A stretch of DNA of 22,331 nt from CAXQZM01 sp964228455 (GCA_964228455.1 CAXQZM010000079.1:1-22331), one strand, 5' to 3'; shown: positions 14,846-22,331, numbered from the stretch's first letter. Notes: generated by a model not told the origin, from the sequence alone. Numbers and translations: made by a program.

Positions 14846-15843
14846 TAACACGAGCTAACCAAGTAGAATCTGTGTTCACTTCGATGATTGAAGTAAATAA
14901 TTTAACGATTGATTTCTCAATTGGCGGGGGCCTTTTTAAACGTGATTATTTACGCGCGGTAAGCGAAGTAAGTTTTGCCCTAAAAGCAGGTCAAGCTTTA
15001 GCCATTGTCGGTGAGTCTGGCAGTGGGAAGAGTACGGTTGCTCGCGCACTTTGCAGGCTTTACCAACCTACGGCTGGAACCATTTCCATTGATGGTGATA
15101 ACGTTAATAGTGGGAAAGCTAGACTTCGCCAGAAAGATTATGCGCAATCGGTTCAAATGATTTTTCAAGATCCTTTCGGGTCTCTGAATCCTGTCCATAC
15201 GGTCCGCCATCATCTCCGTCGACCAATTCGTATTCATAATCCAAAGCTTAGTTCCAGCGAGATTGAGTCAAAAGTAATCGAGCTAATCGACCGCGTTGGG
15301 CTATCTCCAGCAGCGCAAACTGCGGCAAAGTTTCCATATGAACTATCAGGTGGACAGCGCCAGCGGGTCGCCATTGCCCGTGCTCTAGCAGTTGGGGCGA
15401 AGTTTATTTTAGCAGACGAACCTATTTCAATGCTTGATGTATCAATACGTCTCGGGATTTTAAACTTAATGGATGACATGAAGCTCGATGGTATTGGTTT
15501 TATGTACATTACGCATGACATAGCAACAGCTCGCTATTTTGCAGAACAAACCGCAGTTATGTATGTGGGGCATATGGTTGAGTGGGGAGATAGCGATAGC
15601 GTTACTCAGAATCCTCAACATCCATACACTCAGCTCCTAATTAGTGCCGTGCCGGAAGCGTTGAAAGAACGGGATCGAGAGCCAAAGGCAAAAAAAGCAG
15701 AACTCCAATTGCGAACCCCTGACAGCGCTGGTTGTCCGTTTGCAAATCGCTGCCTTCAAGCGACCAGCAAATGCAGGACAACAATGCCTTCAACCAAACA
15801 GATCGCACCAGACCATTTCGTTCGGTGTTTTGCACTTGAATAA
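14842..15843 (+). CDS. ABC transporter ATP-binding protein, DppF/OppF type
   Basis: The 333-residue second ATPase. Walker A GESGSGKST (57-65), MIFQDPFGSLNP, signature LSGGQRQR (168-175), Walker B FILADEP (188-194) and H225 in ITHD are intact. The C-terminal GCPFANRC segment keeps the cysteine cluster of this branch. GGLFKRDYLRAVSEVSF is the typical F-type N-terminal region between two strands. The ATG at 14842 overlaps the previous stop. An internal ATG at 14884 (MIEVNNLTIDF) matches the usual family start better, so the first 14 residues may not be used. It precedes the GH3 gene by 31 bases. Confidence 0.94.
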   Translation: MITRANQVESVFTSMIEVNNLTIDFSIGGGLFKRDYLRAVSEVSFALKAGQALAIVGESGSGKSTVARALCRLYQPTAGTISIDGDNVNSGKARLRQKDYAQSVQMIFQDPFGSLNPVHTVRHHLRRPIRIHNPKLSSSEIESKVIELIDRVGLSPAAQTAAKFPYELSGGQRQRVAIARALAVGAKFILADEPISMLDVSIRLGILNLMDDMKLDGIGFMYITHDIATARYFAEQTAVMYVGHMVEWGDSDSVTQNPQHPYTQLLISAVPEALKERDREPKAKKAELQLRTPDSAGCPFANRCLQATSKCRTTMPSTKQIAPDHFVRCFALE

Positions 15844-15874
15844 ACTTTTTTGCTTTTTGACTGAGAGATAAACA

Positions 15875-18352
15875 ATGAATGTAACTCTAAAATATGAGCT
15901 TCAGGATGGAGAAGCGCGTATTGAAGAAATCCTAGAAAGCATGTCGATTGAGGATATGGTAGAGCTCCTCTCAGGAGAGGATTTTTGGTCGATTGCTGCT
16001 CAGCCGAAGTATGGGATTGGCAAGCTTCGAGTTACCGACGGCCCGAATGGCGCGCGAGGGTCTGGCTCGTCAGCTGAAGGTGATACATCTGCAGCATTTC
16101 CAGTTGGGATTGCCTTGGGTGCGACCTGGGATGCTGATTTAGTTAGTGAGGTGGCCCAGGCCATTGCTGAAGAAACTAAGTCTAAAGGCGCGCAGGTTTG
16201 TCTTGCGCCCACTGTTAATGTTCATCGAACTGTCACCAATGGCCGAAATTTTGAGTGCTATTCCGAGGACCCGGAACTTTCTTCGGCTCTTACTTGTGCT
16301 TATATTTCTGGGTTGCAAAGTGAAGGAATAGCTTCAACGGTGAAGCATTTTGCAGGTAATGAGTCTGAAATTGAGAGAACTACAATCAAATCGATAATTG
16401 ATGAACGTAGTTTACTAGAGGTGTACATAAGGCCGTTCGAAGATGCTGTCAAACAAGCAGGGACATGGGGAATCATGTCTTCATATAACAAGCTCAATGG
16501 CACTTATGCCGCAGAAAGCGACTGGCTCTTAACAACGGTTTTGCGAGATCAATGGGGATATGATGGCATTGTGGTATCTGACTGGTTCGGAACGCGCAGT
16601 ACGGCGCCAACTATAAATGCTGGCGTTGATTTGGAAATGCCTGGACCAACGCGAGATAGAGGATCAAAACTGTTATCTGCGTTAGAAAAAGGATCTGTGT
16701 CTGAAAATACTTTGCGGGAAAGATCGCGGGCAATGTTGCGCTTTATGTCCCGTGTTGGCGTATTGGATGAAATGCCGCCTTATAAAGAGGTTTCTGACGA
16801 TAAGCCTGAACATCGCAGCCTCATTAGAAAGGCAGCTGCAGCAGGAATGGTTTTGTTAAAAAATGAAAACGTATTACCGTTGAGTCCTAACGGTAAGAAG
16901 ATCGCTGTAATTGGGCCAAATGCAAAGATTGCCCAAATAATGGGAGGTGGTTCGTCTCAACTTAATCCTCACCATCGGATTTCACCCTGGGATGGCCTTG
17001 TTGAGCAGTTTGGCGAGGATCTATTAAGTTATGCAACCGGGTGCCAGAACCATCGCTGGGAACCCATAGTTCGAGGTGATATAAAAATTGAGTATTTTGC
17101 GCATAACGATCTACATGGGGAGGTCCTGGAGACCGCTCACCTTGAAGCCTCTGTTGATTATCTTTTTCCAAAGCCTGTTGAGGGGAAGATTGCCATTAAT
17201 GACTTTTCGGCGCGTCTTCAGATGTCTTTTGTACCGGATCACACAGGGACTTATTCTTTCGGATTACACACTGCTGGCCGTGGAAAGTTAAAAATTGACC
17301 AGAAAACAGTTGTCGATGCTTGGACAAAATGGACACGTGGGCGCACATTTTTTGAAGAGGGCTGCGATGAAATAACAGGGGAAATCGATCTAGTTGCTGG
17401 TAAAACCTATGAAGTTTTGTTGGAATTTCAGACGGTAACAGCCGCAAACCTCCTAAATCCAGGATTTCGCTTTGGGGTCTCTCAACCTTTAGGTGATAAA
17501 GCAATTGAACAAGCAGTTGCATGTGCCCGAAACGCCGACACTGCTGTTCTATTTGTTGGACGCTCAGGTGAGTGGGATACGGAAGGCTCCGATCTTGAAC
17601 ACATTACTCTGCCAGGTAGGCAGAATGAACTCATTGATGCAGTGGCAGAAGTCAACTCAAATACACTTGTAGTGCTGCAAACGGGCGGGCCAGTAGAGAT
17701 GCCTTGGCTTGGTAAAGTGCGGGCTATCCTGCAGGCCTGGTATCCTGGTCAGGAGCTAGGCCATGCAATTGCAGATGTTCTTACAGGCAACAGTGAGCCA
17801 ACTGGAAGGCTTCCTCAGACCTTTCCTAAGAAATGGTCAGATAACCCGACTTATTCAGATAATCCTGAGATCTATCCTGGAGAAAATGGCGCTGTAAAAT
17901 ATACTGAGGGGGTATTTATTGGCTACCGTCACTATGAGAAGAACGGCATAGAACCCCTTTTCCCGTTTGGTTTCGGCTTAGGCTATACCTCGTTCGATCT
18001 TAGTGAACTGAAAATTTCAGAACATGGTCAGAATGTACAAGTTATGATTGATGTTGAGAATACTGGACTTCGTCGAGGAACGACAGTTGTGCAGGTTTAT
18101 GTTGGTGATGATCGTTGCAGTGTCAGGCGGCCTAAAAAAGAATTGAAGGCGTTTAAGAAGATTACATTGGACGCTGGAGAAAAAACAACTGCGTCCGTAA
18201 TGCTCGAACCTCGAGACTTTGCTTTTTTTGATATAAAGTCTGAGTGTTGGCGCGTTGAAGAGGGCTCATTTACCGTGTCTGCAGGGTTGTCGGTTTCTGA
18301 TATTAGATCTGTCAAAACGCTTCAGAGGCGAGCAGAAGAGCTGCCAGTATAA
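15875..18352 (+). CDS. GH3 beta-glucosidase with inserted PA14 domain, cytoplasmic
   Basis: An 825-residue retaining exo-glycosidase. The N-terminal TIM barrel holds LRVTDGPNGARG, GRNFECYSEDPELS, STVKHFAGNESE and the nucleophile D236 in GIVVSDWFGT. The second alpha/beta domain begins near 320 and is interrupted at about 400-525 by a PA14-like beta-sandwich (IKIEYFAHNDLHGE, then FVPDHTGTYSFGLHTAGRGKLKID). It resumes with the likely acid/base E570 in WDTEGSDLEH. A fibronectin III-like domain closes the protein (from about 710). PA14-containing GH3 enzymes, such as the Kluyveromyces marxianus glucosidase, cleave short beta-glucosides. No signal peptide is present, so it should work on imported oligosaccharides. 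Beta-1,3 versus beta-1,4 or beta-1,6 preference cannot be read from sequence. Its stop overlaps the GH16 start (TAATG). Confidence 0.93.
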   Translation: MNVTLKYELQDGEARIEEILESMSIEDMVELLSGEDFWSIAAQPKYGIGKLRVTDGPNGARGSGSSAEGDTSAAFPVGIALGATWDADLVSEVAQAIAEETKSKGAQVCLAPTVNVHRTVTNGRNFECYSEDPELSSALTCAYISGLQSEGIASTVKHFAGNESEIERTTIKSIIDERSLLEVYIRPFEDAVKQAGTWGIMSSYNKLNGTYAAESDWLLTTVLRDQWGYDGIVVSDWFGTRSTAPTINAGVDLEMPGPTRDRGSKLLSALEKGSVSENTLRERSRAMLRFMSRVGVLDEMPPYKEVSDDKPEHRSLIRKAAAAGMVLLKNENVLPLSPNGKKIAVIGPNAKIAQIMGGGSSQLNPHHRISPWDGLVEQFGEDLLSYATGCQNHRWEPIVRGDIKIEYFAHNDLHGEVLETAHLEASVDYLFPKPVEGKIAINDFSARLQMSFVPDHTGTYSFGLHTAGRGKLKIDQKTVVDAWTKWTRGRTFFEEGCDEITGEIDLVAGKTYEVLLEFQTVTAANLLNPGFRFGVSQPLGDKAIEQAVACARNADTAVLFVGRSGEWDTEGSDLEHITLPGRQNELIDAVAEVNSNTLVVLQTGGPVEMPWLGKVRAILQAWYPGQELGHAIADVLTGNSEPTGRLPQTFPKKWSDNPTYSDNPEIYPGENGAVKYTEGVFIGYRHYEKNGIEPLFPFGFGLGYTSFDLSELKISEHGQNVQVMIDVENTGLRRGTTVVQVYVGDDRCSVRRPKKELKAFKKITLDAGEKTTASVMLEPRDFAFFDIKSECWRVEEGSFTVSAGLSVSDIRSVKTLQRRAEELPV

Positions 18353-19836
18353 TGAATTATCGCCATACAATTGCAGTGCTATTCGCGTTTGCAATTAATA
18401 ATACATATGCCTTTGCTGACTATCATAATGAGCACGGGTGGGAATTAGTTTGGCACGATGAATTCGAAGGGGACGAAATAAATACAGATCTGTGGGAGCA
18501 TGAGGCGAACTGTTGGGGTGGAGGTAACAACGAGTTACAGTGCTATACCGATCGTCGTGAAAATTCGTTTCTACGTGACGGTAATCTTATCGTTAGAGCG
18601 GATCGTGAGACCTTCACAGGGCCTGCTGAGCCTCTGGATTGGGAGGGAACACCGCCAGATCGCAGCTTGCCATATACTTCTGCTCGGCTTCGCACATTGG
18701 GCCAAGGAGATTGGAAATATGGTCGAATTGAAGTCCGAGCAAAGTTACCATCTGGTCAAGGTATTTGGCCTGCAATCTGGATGTTGCCGACAGACTGGAC
18801 GTATGGAGGTTGGGCCGCGAGTGGTGAAATTGATATCGTTGAGGCAGTTAACTTACCTCTAGGCGACCTTGAAAAACTCGTTCATGGAACTCTTCATTAC
18901 GGCAGAGAGTGGCCTGGACAGGTTCAAAGTGGAGCTAGTTTTGCGTTTGAGGATAGCGATCCAACAACAGACTTTCATACCTACTCTATCGAGTGGGGGC
19001 GACGTGAAATACGTTGGTATGTTGACGATGTGCATTACGCGACTCAGAAATCTTCTGGTTGGTATTCACAAGTCATGGGAAATGATGGGTTCTATGACAA
19101 TGTCCCGGGTGACGCTCCGTTTGATCAACGGTTTCACTTATTGATTAACGTGGCTGTCGGCGGGAACTGGCCAGGTGCACCAGACGACACTACGAACTTC
19201 CCCGTAGAAATGGAGATTGATTTTGTTAGGGTATTTACGTGTCCTCAGACACCAGAGACTTTGCGAGCTTGTGAGACAAAAGATCCCGAAGCAGAGCGAG
19301 TATTTGGCAACGTGGCACCAGAAATCTTGCGAGTAGAGTACGATCCTAGTGTAATGAGAAGCGATGTTGTGGAAATATATGCAGATCAAGATTTACCGCC
19401 CTTTAAATTGGGGTCGTATGCAGCCAATGGAGCTGTTAAACTTGATCGCGTCGAATTAGAGGGTAGGGGTTCCGTAGCTAGTCTCGTATTCGATACAGAT
19501 GAATCTGTCGTGTATTGGCAAGCGCCTTTTGGTTTTGATATCTCAGATTTCGCTGATCTCACGTTTGACCTGAGAGTTGTTTACGATCCTCGCGAAGACG
19601 GTGTCTTCATGATGAAGATGGATTGTGTTTATCCCTGTGGGACCGGTGATGTAAGAATAGATCCTGCGCCGGTAGGGGAGTGGAAAAGCTTTCGGTTTTC
19701 ACTGTCTGATCTGTTAAATCATCCTGGCTCAAGCCTCGACCTTACCAATGTAGACACACCCTTAGTAATTTTTCCTGCATGGGGTGATCAAAAAGGGGTG
19801 GTGATGCAGGTAGACAATGTGAGATTGGTGAAATGA
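18352..19836 (+). CDS. Exported GH16 endo-beta-glucanase (laminarinase-type) with C-terminal binding-like domain
   Basis: A 494-residue protein with a signal peptide (residues 1-22, cleavage near YAFA-DYH). The catalytic domain (about 28-295) has the bacterial GH16 landmarks WHDEFEGDEINTDLWEHE, YTDRRENSFLRDGNLIVRA, GRIEVRAKLPSGQGIWPAIW and the active site GEIDIVEAV, with nucleophile E159, D161 and acid/base E164. The E-x-D-x-x-E spacing is that of laminarinases and related marine GH16s rather than lichenases. The ending LLINVAVGGNWPG is typical. Residues about 335-494 form a second domain (DLPPFKLGSYAANGAVKL, MKMDCVYPCGTG, then VMQVDNVRLVK) resembling the C-terminal galactose-binding-like domain of ExoP-type glucan hydrolases. 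I infer that it binds carbohydrate. No lipobox is seen, so the protein is periplasmic or secreted. The start shares TAATG with the GH3 stop. Confidence 0.92.
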   Translation: MNYRHTIAVLFAFAINNTYAFADYHNEHGWELVWHDEFEGDEINTDLWEHEANCWGGGNNELQCYTDRRENSFLRDGNLIVRADRETFTGPAEPLDWEGTPPDRSLPYTSARLRTLGQGDWKYGRIEVRAKLPSGQGIWPAIWMLPTDWTYGGWAASGEIDIVEAVNLPLGDLEKLVHGTLHYGREWPGQVQSGASFAFEDSDPTTDFHTYSIEWGRREIRWYVDDVHYATQKSSGWYSQVMGNDGFYDNVPGDAPFDQRFHLLINVAVGGNWPGAPDDTTNFPVEMEIDFVRVFTCPQTPETLRACETKDPEAERVFGNVAPEILRVEYDPSVMRSDVVEIYADQDLPPFKLGSYAANGAVKLDRVELEGRGSVASLVFDTDESVVYWQAPFGFDISDFADLTFDLRVVYDPREDGVFMMKMDCVYPCGTGDVRIDPAPVGEWKSFRFSLSDLLNHPGSSLDLTNVDTPLVIFPAWGDQKGVVMQVDNVRLVK

Positions 19837-19901
19837 CAGAGCAATCATGGTCTCATAGTTTGGCAGGCCGAGAAATGAAAAATTTAAGGCAAACTGCATG
19901 A
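19833..19901 (+). CDS. 22-codon mini-ORF linking the GH16 and isomerase genes
   Basis: An ATG inside the GH16 stop (ATGA, 19833-19836) opens a 22-residue frame (MTEQSWSHSLAGREMKNL and four more residues). It closes with a TGA inside the start of the next gene (ATGA, 19898-19901). The whole 61-base gap is thus read by one frame that couples both neighbours. It may be a real tiny leader or coupling ORF rather than a functional peptide, and chance is possible. The AAGG ahead of the isomerase ATG lies inside it, so its translation could open that site. Confidence 0.3.
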   Translation: MTEQSWSHSLAGREMKNLRQTA

Positions 19902-20653
19902 AGTTCTCCTATCAGCTATACTCTTCAAGAGCCACTGTAGACTGGGCGCAAACGCTGGCGCACCTGGCTAGCAGTGGATACTCCTATGTAGAGGGTTTTG
20001 GAGGAGCTTACAGCAATGACCCGAAAGCTTTTCGGAGGCTATTAGATAATTATGATCTGAGTATGCCAACCGCCCATGTTGGAATTGATGAAATCGAGCA
20101 AGACACAGAAAGTGTTGTAGAAATTGCAAAAACTCTTGGAATTAAACAAATTTTTGGCCCTAACCTAATGCCAGAACTGCGCCCTACTAATGCTGAAGGC
20201 TGGCAGATGTTTGGACGCAGATTAGAAAAGATTCGAGAAAAGTTGAATCGTGCAGAAATAGAGTTTGGTTGGCATAATCATGACTTCGAATTTCAAATAT
20301 TAGATGACGGTTCATTTCCAATCCACCACATTCTAGAGGAAGCAACTAGCGTTTTATGGGAAGTAGATGTGGCCTGGATAATTAGAGCAGGTCAAGATCC
20401 GGAAACCTGGATCGATAGGTTTTCAGACCAAATCCGGGCGGTACATATAAAGGACCTAGCACTTAAGGGGACATGCCTTAATGAAGATGGTTGGGCAGAT
20501 GTTGGCGAGGGTATTGTGTCTTGGCAAGATCTACTGGGCTTTATCAAGAAGAAAACTACGGCCGAAACGTTTGTGGTCGAGCACGATAAGCCTTCCGACA
20601 TGAAAAGATTTGCAGAACGGTCTATCCAAAATCTTCGAGGTATGGGGTATTAG
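19898..20653 (+). CDS. Sugar phosphate isomerase/epimerase-like TIM-barrel protein
   Basis: A 251-residue protein of the AP endonuclease 2-like TIM-barrel superfamily, which includes xylose isomerase-like epimerases and 3-keto-sugar-processing enzymes. A metal site can be traced: H126 and H128 in FGWHNHDFEF, D157 in WEVDVAW, H183 in AVHIKDL and E229 in VVEHDKP. DVGEGIVSWQDL (201-212) is the usual loop after the seventh strand. There is no signal peptide, so it is cytoplasmic. It is the first of three genes (isomerase, oxidoreductase, isomerase) following the glucan hydrolases. The exact reaction is unknown. Conversion or cleavage of an oxidised sugar made by its neighbour is an inference. Confidence 0.82.
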   Translation: MKFSYQLYSSRATVDWAQTLAHLASSGYSYVEGFGGAYSNDPKAFRRLLDNYDLSMPTAHVGIDEIEQDTESVVEIAKTLGIKQIFGPNLMPELRPTNAEGWQMFGRRLEKIREKLNRAEIEFGWHNHDFEFQILDDGSFPIHHILEEATSVLWEVDVAWIIRAGQDPETWIDRFSDQIRAVHIKDLALKGTCLNEDGWADVGEGIVSWQDLLGFIKKKTTAETFVVEHDKPSDMKRFAERSIQNLRGMGY

Positions 20654-20655
20654 TA

Positions 20656-21789
20656 GTGGATCGAGCGCAAGGTGTAGGAATAATTGGCTGCGGTAGTATT
20701 TCAACAACCTACCTCAGTTTGGCTGAACTATTCAAAGATATTAAGATTGTAGCTTGTGCCGACATCAATTCGGATTTGGCGGACAAGCAAGCTGGCGATT
20801 TTGGCATTGAAAGTCGCAGCGTAGAACAACTTTTGGTATCTAAGGATATCGATATTGTCGTAAATTTAACCATTCCATCTGCGCACTTTGCGGTTTCAAA
20901 GGCGGCGCTTGAAGCAGGAAAGCATGTTTACAGTGAGAAGCCATTTGTTCTGGATAATCATGAAGGTGAGGTTCTAAAAGATCTCGCTGCTGACCGAGGC
21001 CTTCGAATAGGATCAGCACCTGATACATTTTTTGGCGGGTCACATCAGCAAGCCCGGGCTTTGATTGACGATGGGGTTCTTGGAAAAATTACCGGCGGCA
21101 CGTTAGCCGTGATGTCGCGTGGTATGGAGATGTGGCATCCAAATCCAGATTTTTTCTTCAAGCCAGGTGGCGGACCAGTGCTAGATCTCGGTCCATATTA
21201 TATTACATGCATGGTACAATTGCTCGGACCAATTGCAAGAGTTGCAAGCTTTGGGAGCACGCCGCGTGTCCGTCGTGAGATAACCTCGGCGCCACGTGCG
21301 GGCGAGTTCATAGATGTCGAGACCCCCACTTCGGTAAGGGCAATACTAGAATTTCACAGCGGTGCGACCGTAACGTTTTCTGCGTCGTGGGATGTACATG
21401 CGCATGGGATGCACCACATGGAGCTGTATGGGGAGTTAGGCACCCTGACCATGCCCGACCCAAATTTCTTTGGCGGTGACTTGAAAGTAGTTGTTGCTGA
21501 TAAAAATAGAGATTCACCAGCTATTAATCATCCATTTGGACAACAGAATCAACAGCATGCAGACGGCCCCAAGGCTAATTATCGTGCAGCAGGACTAGCC
21601 GATATGGCCGCAGCGATAAGAGAAGATCGTCCACACCGATGTGGGCCAGATCTTGCCCATCATGTTATTGATGTACTCACATCAATTATAAAATCGAGTA
21701 GCTCAGGCAAAGTTATTACGATAGGCACAACGTGTGAGAGGCCTGCTGCCCTAGATGCTCAGCAAGCTAGGGCACTATTGGCTTTATAA
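20656..21789 (+). CDS. Gfo/Idh/MocA-family sugar oxidoreductase
   Basis: A 377-residue NAD(P)-dependent dehydrogenase. The N-terminal Rossmann fold has GIIGCGSIS (9-16), ADIN after the second strand and the conserved SEKPFVLD (E94-K95-P96). The C-terminal alpha/beta domain carries GGPVLDLGPYYITC, where the usual D-x-G-x-H catalytic pattern has Tyr instead of His. This is seen in one branch of the family and may change the chemistry. The start is a GTG two bases after the isomerase stop, with a poor ribosome binding site, so translation probably depends on the upstream gene. In related operons such enzymes oxidise glucosides at C3 or act on inositols. The specific substrate here is not known. 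Confidence 0.88.
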   Translation: MDRAQGVGIIGCGSISTTYLSLAELFKDIKIVACADINSDLADKQAGDFGIESRSVEQLLVSKDIDIVVNLTIPSAHFAVSKAALEAGKHVYSEKPFVLDNHEGEVLKDLAADRGLRIGSAPDTFFGGSHQQARALIDDGVLGKITGGTLAVMSRGMEMWHPNPDFFFKPGGGPVLDLGPYYITCMVQLLGPIARVASFGSTPRVRREITSAPRAGEFIDVETPTSVRAILEFHSGATVTFSASWDVHAHGMHHMELYGELGTLTMPDPNFFGGDLKVVVADKNRDSPAINHPFGQQNQQHADGPKANYRAAGLADMAAAIREDRPHRCGPDLAHHVIDVLTSIIKSSSSGKVITIGTTCERPAALDAQQARALLAL

Positions 21790-21795
21790 AGGAGG
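21788..21795 (+). promoter_or_regulatory. Strong ribosome binding site for the last gene
   Basis: AAAGGAGG overlaps the oxidoreductase stop and ends 6 bases before the ATG at 21802. It is the closest match to the anti-Shine-Dalgarno sequence in the operon and fixes the start of the final, truncated gene. Confidence 0.85.
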
Positions 21796-21801
21796 TATCG
21801 A

Positions 21802-22331
21802 ATGAAGGGTCCAGCAATTTTTTTAGCTCAGTTCATGTCTGATCAGGCTCCCTTTAACAGTCTCCCAAGTATAGCTAAGTGGGCTGGTGATTTAGGATAT
21901 AAAGGAATTCAATTACCTACAATCGACCCAAACTATCTTGATTTAAAAACAGCAGCAGAGAGCAAGACTTACTGTGACGAGATCCGAGGTATATGCCTTG
22001 AAAGAGGTGTGGAAATAACTGAGCTGTCGACACACCTTCAAGGTCAACTAGTAGCAGTCCATCCGGCCTATGCGCCGCAGTTTGACGGTTTTGCGCCCGC
22101 CAAGGTCCGAGGAGATCCACTTCTGCAGTCACAGTGGGCCACGGATCAGTTAAAGTTAGCAGCTAAGGCTAGTGCAAATTTTGGGCTCAAGGCAAATGTA
22201 TCCTTCTCTGGATCTTTGGCTTTCCCATACATATACCCATGGCCACAAAGACCACCTGGCCTTCTTGAGGAGGCATTTGAAGAGTTAGCGCGACGTTGGG
22301 AGCCGATATTTAATGCCCACGATGAGGTGGG
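21802..22331 (+). CDS. Second sugar isomerase/epimerase-like TIM-barrel protein, truncated by the window end
   Basis: The first 176 residues are open to the window edge, with a strong ribosome binding site before the ATG. It begins MKGPAIFLAQFMSDQAPF and has SLPSIAKWAGDLGYKGIQLPT and ITELSTHLQGQLVAVHP, the early strands of a xylose isomerase-like barrel. The segment AKASANFGLKANVSFSGSLAF, then YPWPQRPPGLLEEAFEELARRW, is typical of a longer (about 300-350 residue) branch that often sits beside Gfo/Idh/MocA dehydrogenases. It differs clearly from the 251-residue isomerase upstream, so it is not a recent duplicate. Function is inferred from family and neighbours only. Confidence 0.8.
   Translation, partial: MKGPAIFLAQFMSDQAPFNSLPSIAKWAGDLGYKGIQLPTIDPNYLDLKTAAESKTYCDEIRGICLERGVEITELSTHLQGQLVAVHPAYAPQFDGFAPAKVRGDPLLQSQWATDQLKLAAKASANFGLKANVSFSGSLAFPYIYPWPQRPPGLLEEAFEELARRWEPIFNAHDEV

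Noticed and set aside
15097..15110. TAACGTTA inside the second ATPase gene as a third repressor operator
   Set aside because: Only the 8-base core matches, it is within coding sequence, and such a short palindrome is expected by chance in 22 kb.
10178..15843. Peptide transporter annotation for the Opp/Dpp-like genes
   Set aside because: The family name suggests peptides, but the operon with GH3, GH16 and sugar enzymes, plus the T. maritima precedent, favours oligosaccharides. It is kept only as an alternative.
1..22331. CRISPR array, toxin-antitoxin pair or insertion sequence
   Set aside because: I saw no regularly spaced repeats, no transposase frame with terminal inverted repeats and no toxin-like small gene pair. 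The integrase stump is the only mobile-element trace.

Overview
The window looks like a chromosomal segment from a marine-type alphaproteobacterium. The evidence is a minus-strand housekeeping block in an order typical of that class: dcd, murA, DUF2948, hisG, hisD, UPF0262, a low-molecular-weight phosphatase, infA, maf, an RNase E/G-family gene and yacG. By eye the base composition is below 50% GC, which is low for classical roseobacters and suits a streamlined marine lineage. I cannot name the genus.

Region 1 (1-670) is a boundary. It holds the last 25 codons of a plus-strand transaldolase-like gene, then a minus-strand remnant of a P4-type tyrosine integrase that keeps only its N-terminal arm-binding domain. 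Next come short G/C-run repeats and tRNA-Phe(GAA). An integrase stump just downstream of a tRNA 3' end is the usual scar of an integrative element that has mostly been lost.

Region 2 (698-8038, minus strand) is a tightly packed housekeeping operon or operons, with many 1-4 bp or 8 bp overlaps. It begins with a 50-residue basic small protein upstream of dcd. It covers nucleotide metabolism (dcd), cell-wall synthesis (murA), histidine synthesis (hisG, hisD), translation initiation (infA) and RNA processing. tRNA-Thr(GGT) at 8120-8194 marks its other end, and a small four-helix membrane protein follows.

Region 3 (8946 to the right edge) is a catabolic locus that I read as beta-1,3-glucan (laminarin-type) or mixed beta-glucan utilisation. 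A LacI-family repressor is divergent from a long plus-strand operon. The operon encodes a family 5 (Opp/Dpp-type) solute-binding protein, two permeases, two ATPases, a cytoplasmic GH3 beta-glucosidase with an inserted PA14 domain, and an exported GH16 endo-glucanase with a C-terminal binding-like domain. It continues with two TIM-barrel sugar isomerase/epimerase-like proteins that bracket a Gfo/Idh/MocA oxidoreductase, the last gene being cut by the window end. A perfect 16+16 bp inverted repeat, containing two LacI-type operators about two helical turns apart, sits directly against the ribosome binding site of the first gene.

Proposed logic (inference): the GH16 enzyme cuts polysaccharide outside the cytoplasm, and the binding protein and Opp-type ABC transporter import the oligosaccharides. 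The GH3 enzyme releases glucose inside. The oxidoreductase and isomerases handle a side-chain or oxidised (possibly 3-keto) sugar. The repressor responds to an imported sugar. No TonB-dependent receptor, SusD or sulfatase is visible in the window. The gene set resembles the Thermotoga maritima TM0024-TM0031 laminarinase, beta-glucosidase and ABC transporter cluster more than a Bacteroidetes-type locus.
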